A stretch of 64,000 bases of DNA, taken from the NCBI RefSeq assembly GCF_900236475.1, contig NZ_LT963352.1, positions 2,294,001 through 2,358,000 of the forward strand, given 5' to 3'. The translations under genes were made by a program, and so were the position numbers. The number at the start of each line of letters is the position of its first letter. Position 1 is the first letter of the stretch. Source of the DNA: Streptomyces chartreusis NRRL 3882. Lineage in GTDB: Bacteria > Actinomycetota > Actinomycetes > Streptomycetales > Streptomycetaceae. The notes beneath the pieces were generated by a model. That model had not been told where the DNA came from, made no database searches, and saw only the letters and a list, made by a program, of their open reading frames with translations. Shown in pieces: positions 50,648-59,971 of the stretch.

Positions 50648-52813
50648 ATGGAGCACACGAGCAACGCGGATCTCCGGGCGGCGGCCGACACGGTCCTCGC
50701 CCGTCTCGTCGGGGACGTCTCGGGAACGGCCCGGCTGCGCGAGGACCAGTGGCGGGCGATCGAGGCACTGGTCGCCGACAGACGCCGCGCCCTGGTCGTC
50801 CAGCGCACGGGCTGGGGCAAGTCCGCGGTCTACTTCGTGGCGACCTCGCTGCTGCGGGCGCAGGGCAGCGGCCCGACCGTGATCGTGTCCCCGCTGCTCG
50901 CGCTCATGCGGAACCAGGTCGAGGCAGCGGCCCGGGCGGGCATCCACGCCCGGACCATCAACTCCTCCAACACCGAGGAGTGGGAGGACGTTCAGGACGA
51001 GATCGCCGCGGGTGCGGTCGACGTCCTGCTGGTGAGTCCTGAGCGGCTCAACAACCCGGACTTCCGGGACCAGGTGCTGCCCCGCCTCGCGGCCGCCACC
51101 GGGCTGCTGGTGGTGGACGAGGCGCACTGCATCTCCGACTGGGGCCACGACTTCCGGCCGGACTACCGCCGGCTGCGCACGATGCTCGCCGACCTCCCGC
51201 CCGGCGTGCCGGTGCTCGCGACCACCGCCACCGCCAACGCGCGCGTGACGGCCGACGTCGCGGAACAGCTCGGCACCGGCGGCAGCTCGGACGCCCTCGT
51301 GCTGCGGGGCCCGCTGGACCGGGACAGCCTGAGTCTGGGCGTGCTCCGGCTGTCGGACGCCGCGCACCGGATGGCCTGGCTCGCCGAACACCTCGACGAG
51401 CTGCCGGGTTCCGGGATCATCTACACGCTCACCGTGGCCGCCGCCGAGGAGGTCACGGCCTTCCTCCGGCAGCGCGGGCACACGGTCGCCTCGTACACGG
51501 GCAAGACGGAGAACGCCGATCGGCAGCAGGCCGAGGAGGATCTGCTCGCCAACAAGGTGAAGGCCCTGGTCGCCACGTCGGCACTCGGTATGGGCTTCGA
51601 CAAGCCCGATCTGGGCTTCGTGGTGCACCTCGGCTCGCCCTCCTCCCCCATCGCCTACTACCAGCAGGTGGGCCGCGCGGGACGCGGCGTGGAGCACGCC
51701 GAGGTGCTCCTGCTCCCCGGGAAGGAGGACGAGGCGATCTGGGAGTACTTCGCGTCGCTCGCCTTCCCCTCGGAAGAGCTGGTGCGCCGCACGCTCGACA
51801 TCCTCGCGCACGCGGAGAAGCCCCTCTCGCTGCCCGCCCTGGAACCCCTGGTGGAGCTGCGCCGCTCCCGCCTGGAGTCCATGCTCAAGGTCCTCGACGT
51901 GGACGGAGCGGTCAAGCGGGTCAAGGGAGGTTGGATCGCGACCGGCCAGCCTTGGACGTACGACGCCGAGCGGTACGCGTGGGTGGCGCGGCAGCGCAAG
52001 GCCGAGCAGCGGGCGATGCGCGAGTACGCGTCGACGACGGACTGCCGGATGGAGTTCCTGCAGCGCCAGCTGGACGACGAGGCCGCCAAGCCGTGCGGTC
52101 GCTGCGACAACTGCGCGGGCCCGCGCTTCACCGCGGACATGTCCGAGGAGGCGCTCGACGCCGCGCGCGTGGACCTGGGCCGAGCGGGTGTCGACGTGGA
52201 GCCCCGCCGGATGTGGCCGACCGGGCTGCCGGCGATCGGAGTGGACCTCAAGGGGCGTCTCCCGGCCGGCGAACAGGCCGCGCCTGGGCGTGCGTTGGGG
52301 CGCCTGTCGGACATCGGCTGGGGCAACCGGCTGCGACCCATGCTCGCGGCCCAGGCCCCCGACGGGCCCGTGCCGGACGACGTGGCGAAGGCCGTGGTGG
52401 GCGTGCTCGCCGACTGGGCCAAGGGGCCCGGCGGCTGGGCCGGGGGTGTGCAGGATCCGCAACCCCGCCCGGTGGGCGTCGTCATCGTCGCCTCCCGCAC
52501 GCGACCCCAGTTGATCCACTCCCTGGGAGCGCGTATCGCGGAGGTCGGTCGACTGCCTCTGCTGGGCGCTGTCGAGTACACGGGCGAGGTGTATCCGGGG
52601 CCCCGGAGCAACAGCGCCCAGCGGCTGAAGGCGCTCGACGGGGCACTGACCGTGCCGCCCGCCCTCGCGTCCGCCCTCGCCGAGGCCCAGGGCCCCGTCC
52701 TCCTCGTGGACGACTACACGGAGACCGGCTGGACCCTCGCGGTCGCGGCCCGCATGCTCCGGCGCTCGGGTGCGCAGGGGGTGTTGCCGCTGGTACTGGC
52801 CGTGCAGGGCTGA
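50648..52813 (+). CDS. recQ: RecQ-family DNA helicase with C-terminal phosphoribosyltransferase-like domain
   Basis: 721 residues from ATG 50648 with GGA just upstream (ATG 50639 in frame is an alternative). Helicase core: QRTGWGKS at 52-59 (Walker A), VVDEAHC (DEAH box), ATTATAN motif III, then the second RecA lobe ([22 protein letters not shown]). The RecQ zinc-binding domain follows with Cys466, Cys483, Cys486 and Cys489 (CGRCDNCAG). Instead of an HRDC domain the last 190 residues look like a PRTase fold ending with a PRPP-loop-like [10 protein letters not shown] at 687-696. ATP-driven 3'-5' unwinding in recombination repair is expected; the function of the appended domain is unknown. Divergent from the DUF4192 gene. 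Confidence 0.88.
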   Translation: MEHTSNADLRAAADTVLARLVGDVSGTARLREDQWRAIEALVADRRRALVVQRTGWGKSAVYFVATSLLRAQGSGPTVIVSPLLALMRNQVEAAARAGIHARTINSSNTEEWEDVQDEIAAGAVDVLLVSPERLNNPDFRDQVLPRLAAATGLLVVDEAHCISDWGHDFRPDYRRLRTMLADLPPGVPVLATTATANARVTADVAEQLGTGGSSDALVLRGPLDRDSLSLGVLRLSDAAHRMAWLAEHLDELPGSGIIYTLTVAAAEEVTAFLRQRGHTVASYTGKTENADRQQAEEDLLANKVKALVATSALGMGFDKPDLGFVVHLGSPSSPIAYYQQVGRAGRGVEHAEVLLLPGKEDEAIWEYFASLAFPSEELVRRTLDILAHAEKPLSLPALEPLVELRRSRLESMLKVLDVDGAVKRVKGGWIATGQPWTYDAERYAWVARQRKAEQRAMREYASTTDCRMEFLQRQLDDEAAKPCGRCDNCAGPRFTADMSEEALDAARVDLGRAGVDVEPRRMWPTGLPAIGVDLKGRLPAGEQAAPGRALGRLSDIGWGNRLRPMLAAQAPDGPVPDDVAKAVVGVLADWAKGPGGWAGGVQDPQPRPVGVVIVASRTRPQLIHSLGARIAEVGRLPLLGAVEYTGEVYPGPRSNSAQRLKALDGALTVPPALASALAEAQGPVLLVDDYTETGWTLAVAARMLRRSGAQGVLPLVLAVQG

Positions 52814-53169
52814 CAGCCAGTCGAGAGGCGCGGCCACCGAATCCTCGCCGGGCATCGGCCCGTTGACCGGGACCGCCACCTGCCGGTCGCGCACACCTCT
52901 GGACGCCGGGCGTCCCTGTGACGTACGAACGTGTCGTGCTCGAACGCCGCATGGGTGGCCCGGCGACGCACAGGGTGAGGATATTAGCCGCGCATCATCT
53001 GATAACGGTCGACTGCGCCAATTGCTCGTTGCCGCATTCAAGTTCGACAGGAAGAATTGAGGTCCGCTCCCGCACGGCACGACCGCCGATCCGGTAGGGC
53101 TTCCCTGCGGTGCGCGCTCCCAGATTCCGACCCCGCCCGCAGTGTGGGCGCGTAGCCGAAGGGAGGACC
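52814..53169. promoter_or_regulatory. Region between recQ and the next gene
   Basis: About 355 bases on which no credible gene is seen. The right half is AT-rich for this genome (GGATATTAG near 52978, CATCATCTGATAACGG near 52995, GAAGAATTGAGG near 53050) and should carry the promoter of the gene starting at 53170, whose ribosome site GGGAGG lies at 53161-53166. Confidence 0.45.
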
Positions 53170-53784
53170 GTGACCTTCGGATTCGCTCCGGCCTCGGCAG
53201 CGGCGTCGACGTCCGCCGCTTCCGCCAACCGCTTGCTCGAACCCGCGGAATGGGCCGCCGCAGGGATCCCGCTGCTCCGCAACCCCCGTGAAGTCGTCAG
53301 CGGACTGCACGCCCGGCACCACCCGCAGCCGGCGACCGCCGTCATCGCCGTGCTCGATCCGGACGAGCGGCTGCGGGCGAGCGCCTCGTTCGTCCGCAGG
53401 ACGGCCCCGGCCGACGGCTGGATGTTCCGCAACGTGCTGCTGGCGCAGCTGCGCCGGATCATCCCGCACGATCTGCGGCGCCGCACACCGGTCCGCACCG
53501 CCGTGCTGCTCTACTGCCGTGAGGGCGACGCCCGTTGGACCGAGGAGGACGGCGCGTGGATGTGGGGGCTGCGCGACGCTTGCACCCTGCACGGGCTGCG
53601 CTGCGGGGCGTACATCACGCTGACCCGTGACGGCTGGCAGGTGCTCGGCGAGGGCCGCGGCGGACGCCGCCCGCACTCTGCGTCGGCACCGGAGCCGTTC
53701 GCCACGTCGGAGGCACCGCCGCCGCTGCCGCGCACCGGTGGCGCCGCCTCCGAGGTGCTGCGCCGCGCTGCGGCGGCTCGCTGA
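53170..53784 (+). CDS. Conserved hypothetical protein
   Basis: 204 residues from GTG 53170 with a perfect GGGAGG site. I do not recognise a family. Central region (about 30-150) is well ordered alpha/beta: RVIAVLDPDERLRASASFV-like strand-helix units, LLYCREGDARW and WGLRDACTLHGLRCGAYITLTRDGWQVLGEG, suggesting a compact enzyme-like or receptor-like domain; the last 40 residues are Pro/Ala-rich and disordered. No membrane segment. Two cysteines in CTLHGLRC. The upstream neighbour is recQ (same strand, 356 bases away), so it is probably transcribed alone. Confidence 0.7.
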   Translation: MTFGFAPASAAASTSAASANRLLEPAEWAAAGIPLLRNPREVVSGLHARHHPQPATAVIAVLDPDERLRASASFVRRTAPADGWMFRNVLLAQLRRIIPHDLRRRTPVRTAVLLYCREGDARWTEEDGAWMWGLRDACTLHGLRCGAYITLTRDGWQVLGEGRGGRRPHSASAPEPFATSEAPPPLPRTGGAASEVLRRAAAAR

Positions 53785-54084
53785 GGTCTCTGGACAGACC
53801 GTCCCTGGACAGGCCGTCCCTGGGCAGACCGTTCCGTACGGACGGGGCCGGCACGAACTGGGGCCCGCACGAACCGGGGGCTGTACCCCGCCGTACGGCA
53901 CACCACGGTTCCTCTGACCGACAGCCGGAACGGGCACTGCGAACGGCCCTGAGGCCACCCGGACGGGACCGCCCGCAACCACGGCGCCAGCCCTTCGGGC
54001 ACGCCGAAACACCCGCCGTGCGGAGCCGCCGAAGCGGTGCCTGAGGTCAGCACCCGGCGCCCGACCGGACGCCACGGCACCGAC
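53785..54084. other. Short repeat-bearing gap between convergent hypothetical genes
   Basis: Exactly 300 bases between convergent stops. It begins with the three-copy 15-bp repeat at 53791-53835; otherwise GC-rich with no visible gene or strong hairpin. Confidence 0.5.
53791..53835. repeat. Three tandem 15-bp repeats
   Basis: TGGACAGACCGTCCC, TGGACAGGCCGTCCC and TGGGCAGACCGTTCC follow one another at 53791, 53806 and 53821, just after the stop of the hypothetical gene. Each unit is itself partly palindromic (GGACAG/..CCGTCC), so they may act in transcription termination. Confidence 0.85.
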
Positions 54085-54714
54085 TCAGACGCTCGTCCCC
54101 AGCACCGAGTTGATCCGCTGCGGGTCACCGCAGACGATCAGCAGGGCGGTGGCCCGGGAGTGGGCCAGGGACAGGGCGCTCGCGGCTGCGGCCTCGGCAC
54201 CGCCGTTCACAGCGACCACGACCACCGGACGAGACCCGGCGCGGCCGGCGACGGTGGCGTCCGTGTAGAAGACGTCGTCACCGGCATCGTGCTGGGCCCA
54301 GTAGGACGTCTCACCGAACGACAGCTCGTGGGCGGCCCACGGGTGCTGTTCGCCGGTCGTGATCACCAGGACGTCTCCGGGGGCGCGACCGGAGTCCAGA
54401 AGCAGGTCCACGGCTTCCTCGGCGGCGTCGAGCGCGCCTTCGGCGGATGCCGGGATCAGCTGGATCTGCGGGGTCGCCGGAGCGTCGGCACCGGCTGCGG
54501 AACCCGACGGACCGGGCTTGGCGGCCGCGTCACGCGGCGTGCGCTGCACCGGCGGCGCGGGCCGGAGAGGACCGGGACGGCCGGGACGCGACGGAGCCGC
54601 GGGACGGGGGCCGGGTACGGGGCGAGGGGTCGGCGCGGTGCGGCCGCTGGCCGGAGTGGCGCGGGGACCCTGGGCACTCTCGTGAATCTGAGGCTCCTCG
54701 GGAATGAGAGGCAT
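54085..54714 (-). CDS. Hypothetical protein with Pro/Arg-rich N-terminus
   Basis: 209 residues if the start is ATG 54714; ATG 54765 is possible but has no ribosome site. The first 90 residues are Pro/Arg/Ala-rich and disordered (PGPRPAAPSRPGRPGPLRP). The C-terminal part (about 90-205) is an ordered alpha/beta domain (AEEAVDLLLDSGRAPGDVLVITTG, VVVVAVNGGAEAAAASALSLAHSRATALLIVCGDPQ), reminiscent of the last domain of UvrD/RecD-like helicases, but the match is too short to call. Upstream DNA is AT-rich (GATAAATATC), suggesting a leaderless transcript with its -10 close by. It lies between the repeat gap and rnhB on the same strand, so co-transcription with rnhB is possible. Confidence 0.6.
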   Translation of the reverse strand: MPLIPEEPQIHESAQGPRATPASGRTAPTPRPVPGPRPAAPSRPGRPGPLRPAPPVQRTPRDAAAKPGPSGSAAGADAPATPQIQLIPASAEGALDAAEEAVDLLLDSGRAPGDVLVITTGEQHPWAAHELSFGETSYWAQHDAGDDVFYTDATVAGRAGSRPVVVVAVNGGAEAAAASALSLAHSRATALLIVCGDPQRINSVLGTSV

Positions 54715-54782
54715 GGGTTGATATTTATCAAACGTTGGTACGGCCCGCGTCGGCGGGTGGCGCATGTGTGCGAACGAAACCG

Positions 54783-55484
54783 TCAGAAATCGAAGCCCAG
54801 CTGACCCTCGATTTCCGGAACGCTTGCGTCCGTCCAGCTGCGGACCTTCTTGAGGTGCCGCCACTGGGGCAGCGCATCAAGATACGCCCACGACAACCGG
54901 TGGTAGGGGGTGGGGCCCCGCTCCGCCAGTGCGGCCTTGTGCACGGGTGAGGGATACCCGGCGTTGTCCGCAAAACCGAAGTCTGCATGGTCGATACCCA
55001 GTTCGGCCATCATTTTGTCGCGCTGAACCTTGGCGATCACCGAGGCCGCCGCGACCGCCACACACGACTGGTCGCCCTTGATCACCGTACGGACCCGCCA
55101 GGGTGCACCGAGATAGTCATGCTTCCCGTCGAGGATGACCGCGTCGGGGCGGACCGGCAGGGTGTCCAGGGCACGTCCCGCGGCGAGCCGCAGCGCGGCC
55201 GTCATCCCCAGGTCGTCTATCTCCTCCGGCGAGGCGTGTCCCAGGGCGTACGACGTCACCCACTTCCGCAGTTCCTCGGCGAGTTCGGTGCGTCGCTTGA
55301 TGGTGAGCAGCTTCGAGTCGGTGAGACCCTCGGGCGGCCGGCGCAGTCCGGTGATCGCCGCGCAGACGGTGACGGGACCGGCCCACGCGCCGCGCCCCAC
55401 CTCGTCGACACCTGCAACGATCTTCGCTCCGGTCGTGGCTCGAAGGGAGCGCTCGACGGTGTGAGTAGGCGGTTCGTACGGCAT
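54783..55484 (-). CDS. rnhB: Ribonuclease HII
   Basis: 233 residues. Catalytic DExGRG motif [13 protein letters not shown] (Asp27, Glu28), second carboxylates in VILDGKHDY and SVIAKVQRD; the family-conserved segments [10 protein letters not shown] and [14 protein letters not shown] are also present. RNase HII removes ribonucleotides misincorporated in DNA and RNA primers. AGGGT just upstream is the ribosome site. The hypothetical gene at 54085-54714 follows on the same strand. Confidence 0.96.
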   Translation of the reverse strand: MPYEPPTHTVERSLRATTGAKIVAGVDEVGRGAWAGPVTVCAAITGLRRPPEGLTDSKLLTIKRRTELAEELRKWVTSYALGHASPEEIDDLGMTAALRLAAGRALDTLPVRPDAVILDGKHDYLGAPWRVRTVIKGDQSCVAVAAASVIAKVQRDKMMAELGIDHADFGFADNAGYPSPVHKAALAERGPTPYHRLSWAYLDALPQWRHLKKVRSWTDASVPEIEGQLGFDF

Positions 55485-55566
55485 GGCGACCCTAGGTTAC
55501 GCCGCCCGCAACCGCCCGCGACACCCCGGTCGGCCCTCGCGGCGACCCGGCGCTCGCCGACCCCTG

Positions 55567-56187
55567 TCAGGCACCGCTCGACCGCAGCAGCGGAACCATC
55601 AACTGGTCGATCATCTCCTCGATTTCCTGGTCCTGCCATTCACAGCCGCACATCTTGGAGCGGTACATCATCATCGCCGGGATGGCGTCGAAGACATATC
55701 CGTTCGCAGCGTCGGAACGCACCTCGCCTCGCCTGATCCCTCGCTCGATGACCTCCCGCAGCATCTTGAGGGTGGGCTCCACGACCCCGTCGAAGATCAC
55801 GGCATGGAAGCGCTCAGCCTGCGTGGTGTCGCATTCGTGAATCACTGAGCGAAGCGCGAATCCCGGTCGGGAGAACATCGCGTCGCGTGCTCTCCGGCAG
55901 AGCGTCAAGAGATCCTCACGCACGCTCCCCTCGTCCGGCACCGCGTCGAAGTGCGGCAGGCCGGCGCGCAGGGCGTCGGCGACGAGGTCCTCTTTGGACG
56001 GCCAGCGCCGGTAGACGGCGGCCTTACCGGTCTGGGCACCGGCGGCGACACCTTCCATCGTCAGGCCGTTCCAGCCGACGGTGCTGAGTTGATCCAGCGC
56101 GGCGTCGAGAATCGCACGTTCGAGCACGGCGCCACGGCGGCGGGCGGCCGTCTGAGCGGGGGCATCCGCCCAGCTCGGGGTAACCAT
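55567..56187 (-). CDS. TetR-family repressor of the divergent MFS exporter
   Basis: 206 residues from ATG 56187 with GGAGAGAG five bases upstream. N-terminal HTH about residues 20-65 (ILDAALDQLSTVGWNGLTMEGVAAGAQTGKAAVYRRWPSK-like sequence), followed by a helical ligand-binding domain with Cys in the last third (MYRSKMCGCEW). It is divergent from a DHA2-type MFS gene across two identical-style 9+9 palindromes, the textbook arrangement of a TetR regulator repressing itself and an efflux pump until the drug binds. Ligand unknown. Confidence 0.92.
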   Translation of the reverse strand: MVTPSWADAPAQTAARRRGAVLERAILDAALDQLSTVGWNGLTMEGVAAGAQTGKAAVYRRWPSKEDLVADALRAGLPHFDAVPDEGSVREDLLTLCRRARDAMFSRPGFALRSVIHECDTTQAERFHAVIFDGVVEPTLKMLREVIERGIRRGEVRSDAANGYVFDAIPAMMMYRSKMCGCEWQDQEIEEMIDQLMVPLLRSSGA

Positions 56188-56283
56188 CGAACTCTCTCCA
56201 ACGAGCAGATGAAGCGGGGATTTCGGGGTGGAGGGACGTGCCGGACGGCGGCAAAGGGGGACGTGCCGCACGGCGACGCCACA

Positions 56284-56303
56284 AGTGAACGCTTGCGTTC
56301 ACT
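56284..56303. promoter_or_regulatory. TetR operator 1
   Basis: AGTGAACGCTTGCGTTCACT: 9-bp arms perfect around a TT centre. Same arms as operator 2, 48 bases away. Confidence 0.9.
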
Positions 56304-56331
56304 GTCGGGGACTCACTACCTTTGACGCGAC

Positions 56332-56351
56332 AGTGAACGCGAGCGTTCACT
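56332..56351. promoter_or_regulatory. TetR operator 2
   Basis: AGTGAACGCGAGCGTTCACT: identical 9-bp arms around a GA centre, 23 bases before the exporter GTG. With operator 1 it lies between the divergent regulator and exporter genes. Confidence 0.9.
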
Positions 56352-56374
56352 AACGCACTCGTGGGGGACCCATA

Positions 56375-57922
56375 GTGACAACCTCTCCATTGCTCAAGGA
56401 CCAGAAGCCAGGTGCGGCACGCCGGGAGGGACACCCCGGCATCGCGCTCACCGTCATCGCGGCCTGCCAACTCATGGTGGTACTCGACGCGACGATTGTG
56501 AACATCGCGCTCCCGCACATTCAAGACGCACTCAAGTTCAGCACCACCGACCTCACCTGGGTCGTCAGCTCCTACACACTCACCTTCGGCGGTCTGCTGC
56601 TCCTCGGCGGCCGCGCCGGTGACATCCTCGGGCGCCGCAGGGTGTTCATGACCGGCATCCTGCTGTTCACCTTCGCCTCGCTGCTCGGCGGGCTCGCCCA
56701 GGAGCCGTGGCAGTTGCTGGCCGCGCGGGTCCTCCAGGGCGTGGGAGGCGCGATCGCGTCGCCCACCTCGCTGGCTCTCATCACCACCACGTTCCCCGAG
56801 GGACCGGAGCGCAACCGGGCCTTCGGCGTCTTCGCCGCGGTGTCCGCGGGTGGTGGTGCCATCGGCCTGCTCGCGGGCGGCATGCTCACCGAGTGGCTCG
56901 ACTGGCGGTGGGTGCTCTTCGTGAACGTGCCGATCGGTGTGCTGATCGCCGTGCTCACTCCGCTCTACATCAGCGAGTCCGAACGGCACACCGGGCGCTT
57001 CGACATAGCGGGGGCGGTGACCTCGACCGCGGGCATGGCGTCCCTCGTCTACGGCTTCATCCGGGCGGCGGACGAGGGCTGGCGGGACAGCCTCACCATC
57101 GGATCCTTCGCCGCCGCGGTGGTCCTGCTGCTGGCCTTCGGGGTCATCGAGTCCCGGGCCAAGGAACCGATCACCCCGCTGCGGATGTTCACCGACCGGA
57201 ACCGCTCGGGCACGTACGTGATCATGCTGAGCCTCGCGGCGGCGATGTTCGGGATGTTCTTCTACATCGTGCTGTTCGTGCAGAACGTGCTCGGCTACAG
57301 CCCGATCGAGGCGGGGCTCGCCTTCCTGCCGGTGACCGTCGTGATCGCGCTCGGCGCGGGTCTGTCGCAGCGGTTCCTGCCGGTGCTGGGTCCGAAGCCG
57401 TTCATGCTCCTCGGCTCGGCGCTCGCGGCGATCGGACTGGCCTGGCAGGCGCTCATCAGCTCCGACAGCTCGTACGTCGGCGGAGTTCTCGGTCCGATGC
57501 TGGTGTTCGGCTTCGGCATGGGCCTGAACTTCGTGACGCTCACGCTCACCGCCGTCTCCGGTGTCGCCCAGCATGAGGCGGGAGCCGCGTCGGGACTGCT
57601 CAACACCACGCAGCAGGTGGGCGGATCGCTGGGTCTGTCGATCCTGACGACCGTGTTCGGCACGGCGACCAGGGACGAGGCGGAGAAGCAGCTTCCGCAG
57701 TTCATGGCCGAGGGCTCCCCCGAGCAGAAGGCGGAGTTCGCCACGACGCATCAGCTGCCCGCGCCGTGGGGGCACGAGGTGCTGGCCCAGGGCATCTCCG
57801 CTGCCTTCGTTCCGGCTGCGGCCATGGCCGTCCTCGCCCTGGCCACCGCCTGGTTGGTGATCCGGGTCCGCAAGAGCGACCTGGAGGCGCTCTCCGGCTC
57901 GGCCGGGCCGGGGCTGGGCTGA
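56375..57922 (+). CDS. MFS multidrug exporter, DHA2 family (EmrB/QacA-like)
   Basis: 515 residues from GTG 56375 (GGGGGACC upstream). About 14 membrane helices; motif A region GGRAGDILGRRRVFMTG after helix 2, motif D1 at the N-terminus (LDATIVNIALPHIQ), motif C-like glycines in helix 5. Proton-driven drug or metabolite export is expected. Immediately downstream of two TetR-type operators and divergent from the TetR gene, so it is ligand-induced. Substrate unknown. Confidence 0.94.
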   Translation: MTTSPLLKDQKPGAARREGHPGIALTVIAACQLMVVLDATIVNIALPHIQDALKFSTTDLTWVVSSYTLTFGGLLLLGGRAGDILGRRRVFMTGILLFTFASLLGGLAQEPWQLLAARVLQGVGGAIASPTSLALITTTFPEGPERNRAFGVFAAVSAGGGAIGLLAGGMLTEWLDWRWVLFVNVPIGVLIAVLTPLYISESERHTGRFDIAGAVTSTAGMASLVYGFIRAADEGWRDSLTIGSFAAAVVLLLAFGVIESRAKEPITPLRMFTDRNRSGTYVIMLSLAAAMFGMFFYIVLFVQNVLGYSPIEAGLAFLPVTVVIALGAGLSQRFLPVLGPKPFMLLGSALAAIGLAWQALISSDSSYVGGVLGPMLVFGFGMGLNFVTLTLTAVSGVAQHEAGAASGLLNTTQQVGGSLGLSILTTVFGTATRDEAEKQLPQFMAEGSPEQKAEFATTHQLPAPWGHEVLAQGISAAFVPAAAMAVLALATAWLVIRVRKSDLEALSGSAGPGLG

Positions 57923-58251
57923 CGCACAGGCTTGGTGAGATGGCTTCGGCGGCTCACCGGCGGGCGCGAAACAGGCCTGCCGGTGGCTGCCGGGCCGATC
58001 CGTGACCGGCCGCGCAGCTCCGACGCGGCGTGCGAATGCGTCCCACCACCGGAGAAGAACAGCCAGCAGAATCTCCATGATCACCTCCTTCGAGCTGCCT
58101 GTACGTAACCCCAACGTGTGCGGCCCCATGGCTCGCACAGCGGATGTCATGACAACGAGCAGCCGGTCACGGAGAGTTCCCGGTGCGCACGGAGAGTTCT
58201 GATCGCCGGACCGGTTCCGATGGCCGGCCCATACAAAGGAGTTTCGGACCG
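57923..58251. other. Gene-free gap after the exporter; contains a perfect Shine-Dalgarno sequence on the minus strand
   Basis: About 330 bases between convergent stops. On the minus strand AAGGAGGTGATC (58079-58090), a 12/12 match to the 16S anti-SD, is followed directly by ATG at 58078 and codons for MEILLAVLLRWWDAFARRV. The frame then stays open antisense through the exporter, so no credible gene end exists; I do not call it a gene. No terminator hairpin was seen. Confidence 0.4.
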
Positions 58252-59160
58252 CTAGACCGACGCGGGCACCCAGTCCGGCAGCGGCTCGGTCCGCGCCACC
58301 CACTCGGCGGGCGGCGCCCCGGCCTTCCCCGAGGCGATCACGCCGCCCACGATGGCACAGGTCGTGTCGACGTCCCCGCCGACCTGCGCGGTCGTCCAGA
58401 AAGCTTGCTCGTAGTCACCGAGACTTCGCGCGGCCGACCACAGGGCGAAGGGCACGGTGTCGTGGGCGGTCGTCCGCCGTCCGCACCCCAGCACCGCCGC
58501 GACCGTGGCCGGATCGGCGTAGTCGAGCATGTCCCGGGCCCGGCGCAGTCCCGCACCCACCGCGCTCTTCTTGGGCACCAGGTCGATGACCCCGTCGAGG
58601 AGGGCCTCGGCACCGGGCGGCCCGCCGGGGGCAGCGGCGAACGCGGCGGCCGCGGAGACGGCCATGGCGCCGACGACGGCCTCGCGATGCTGGTGGGTGG
58701 TGTATGCCGAGATCTCCGCCTGGTGCGTCGCCTGCTCCGGGTCGTCCGCGTACCAGGCGCCCAGCGGGGCGATCCGCATCGCGGCGCCGTTGCCCCAGGA
58801 CCCCTGTCCGTTGAAGAGCGCGGCGGCGAGTTCACGCCAGTCGCCGCCCTCCCGGACGAGCCGCAGCAGGCGGTTGACCGCCGGGCCGTAGCCCCGGTCG
58901 AAATCGTGGTGCTCGGCGAAGGAGCGGGCCAGGGCGTCCTGGTCGATGCGGTGGTGAGCGACCAGGACGGCGACGACGGAGCAGGCCATCTCCGTGTCGT
59001 CGGTCCACTGCCACGGCCCGGACGGAATCTCGCGGCGCTTCAGCAGCGGGTAGTTCACGGGCACGAAGTACTGGGAGCCCAGGGCGTCCCCGACGGACAG
59101 TCCGCGCAGGCTGGCCAGGGCCCGGTCCAGGCGCCCGTCGGTGGAGGAATCAGCGTTCAT
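58252..59160 (-). CDS. ADP-ribosylglycohydrolase family protein
   Basis: 302 residues. The DraG/ARH fold is clear: GLSVGDALGSQY near the start, magnesium-site WTDDTEMA (about 51-58), GNGAAMRIAPLG (about 124-135) and the C-terminal metal motif GGDVDTTCAIVGG (about 263-275). Such enzymes remove ADP-ribose from proteins, DNA or small molecules. The histidine phosphatase gene lies 12 bases upstream on the same strand and is probably co-transcribed. Confidence 0.93.
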   Translation of the reverse strand: MNADSSTDGRLDRALASLRGLSVGDALGSQYFVPVNYPLLKRREIPSGPWQWTDDTEMACSVVAVLVAHHRIDQDALARSFAEHHDFDRGYGPAVNRLLRLVREGGDWRELAAALFNGQGSWGNGAAMRIAPLGAWYADDPEQATHQAEISAYTTHQHREAVVGAMAVSAAAAFAAAPGGPPGAEALLDGVIDLVPKKSAVGAGLRRARDMLDYADPATVAAVLGCGRRTTAHDTVPFALWSAARSLGDYEQAFWTTAQVGGDVDTTCAIVGGVIASGKAGAPPAEWVARTEPLPDWVPASV

Positions 59161-59172
59161 CGCCCTGCCACT

Positions 59173-59832
59173 CTATCCAGTGATCCCGTAGGGCTCGGGA
59201 TCACGCCAGCGGTCGAACGGCCGGTCAAGCGTGTACTTGCCGTCGTCTCCCAGAACGAGCATCCGCACCTCGCCGTTCCCCGGGTTCGACAGCGACTCGA
59301 ACTCGGCGACGGTCCAGTGGAACCACCGCATGCAGAACAGCCGCATGGCGAGACCGTGGGTGACGATCAGGACGTTCGGCGGATGGTCGGGGTCCTCGAA
59401 ACTGCGGAACAGGCTCTCCAGGAAGCCGCCGACCCGGTCGTAGACGTCGGCGCCGGACTCGCCCTGGGCGAACCGGTAGAAGAAGTGGCCGTACGCGTCA
59501 CGGTAGGTCTTCTGGAGGCGGACCTCGTCCCGGTCCTGCCAGTTGCCCCAGTCCTGTTCGCGCAGCCGGGGCTCCTCGCGCACCCGTATGAGCCCCGGGT
59601 CGAGGCGGAAGGCGCGCAGCGTCTCGTGGGTGCGGCGGTACGGGGAGACGTACACGCTGACGCGTTCGCCGCCGAACAGCTCGCGCAACCGCTCGCCCGT
59701 CGCCTCCGCCTGCCGCCGGCCCCGCTCGGTCAGCGCCAGGGCGTGGTCGGGTTCACGCTCGTACACGGAGTCATCAACATTGCCCGTTGACTCCCCGTGC
59801 CGGACAAGGACGATGCGCCGTGGTCGTGCCAT
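59173..59832 (-). CDS. Histidine phosphatase (phosphoglycerate-mutase-like)
   Basis: 219 residues. Catalytic RHGE with His12 (VLVRHGESTGN), the second arginine in VSPYRRTHETLRAF, acid residue region REQDWGNWQD, and second His in IVTHGLAMRLF. Belongs to the branch-1 histidine phosphatases; the substrate (phospho-sugar, phospho-protein or cofactor intermediate) is not predictable. Followed closely by the ADP-ribosylglycohydrolase gene. Confidence 0.92.
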   Translation of the reverse strand: MARPRRIVLVRHGESTGNVDDSVYEREPDHALALTERGRRQAEATGERLRELFGGERVSVYVSPYRRTHETLRAFRLDPGLIRVREEPRLREQDWGNWQDRDEVRLQKTYRDAYGHFFYRFAQGESGADVYDRVGGFLESLFRSFEDPDHPPNVLIVTHGLAMRLFCMRWFHWTVAEFESLSNPGNGEVRMLVLGDDGKYTLDRPFDRWRDPEPYGITG

Positions 59833-59971
59833 GCCAAAACCCTAGATCGGGTGAGGGGCCGTCGAGCACTCGTACCTGCCCATACAGCGTAGGTCACACA
59901 CATCCTGCACCACAGATCACACAGGTCGCGCGGCTGACTACCGGAACACCTCGGTCCGACCCGCTCGGAGA

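Noticed and set aside
56024..58078. Long minus-strand frame that begins at the perfect Shine-Dalgarno site
   Set aside because: Beyond the first 20-odd codons it is antisense to the DHA2 exporter, with no recognisable protein features; only the ribosome-site observation is kept.
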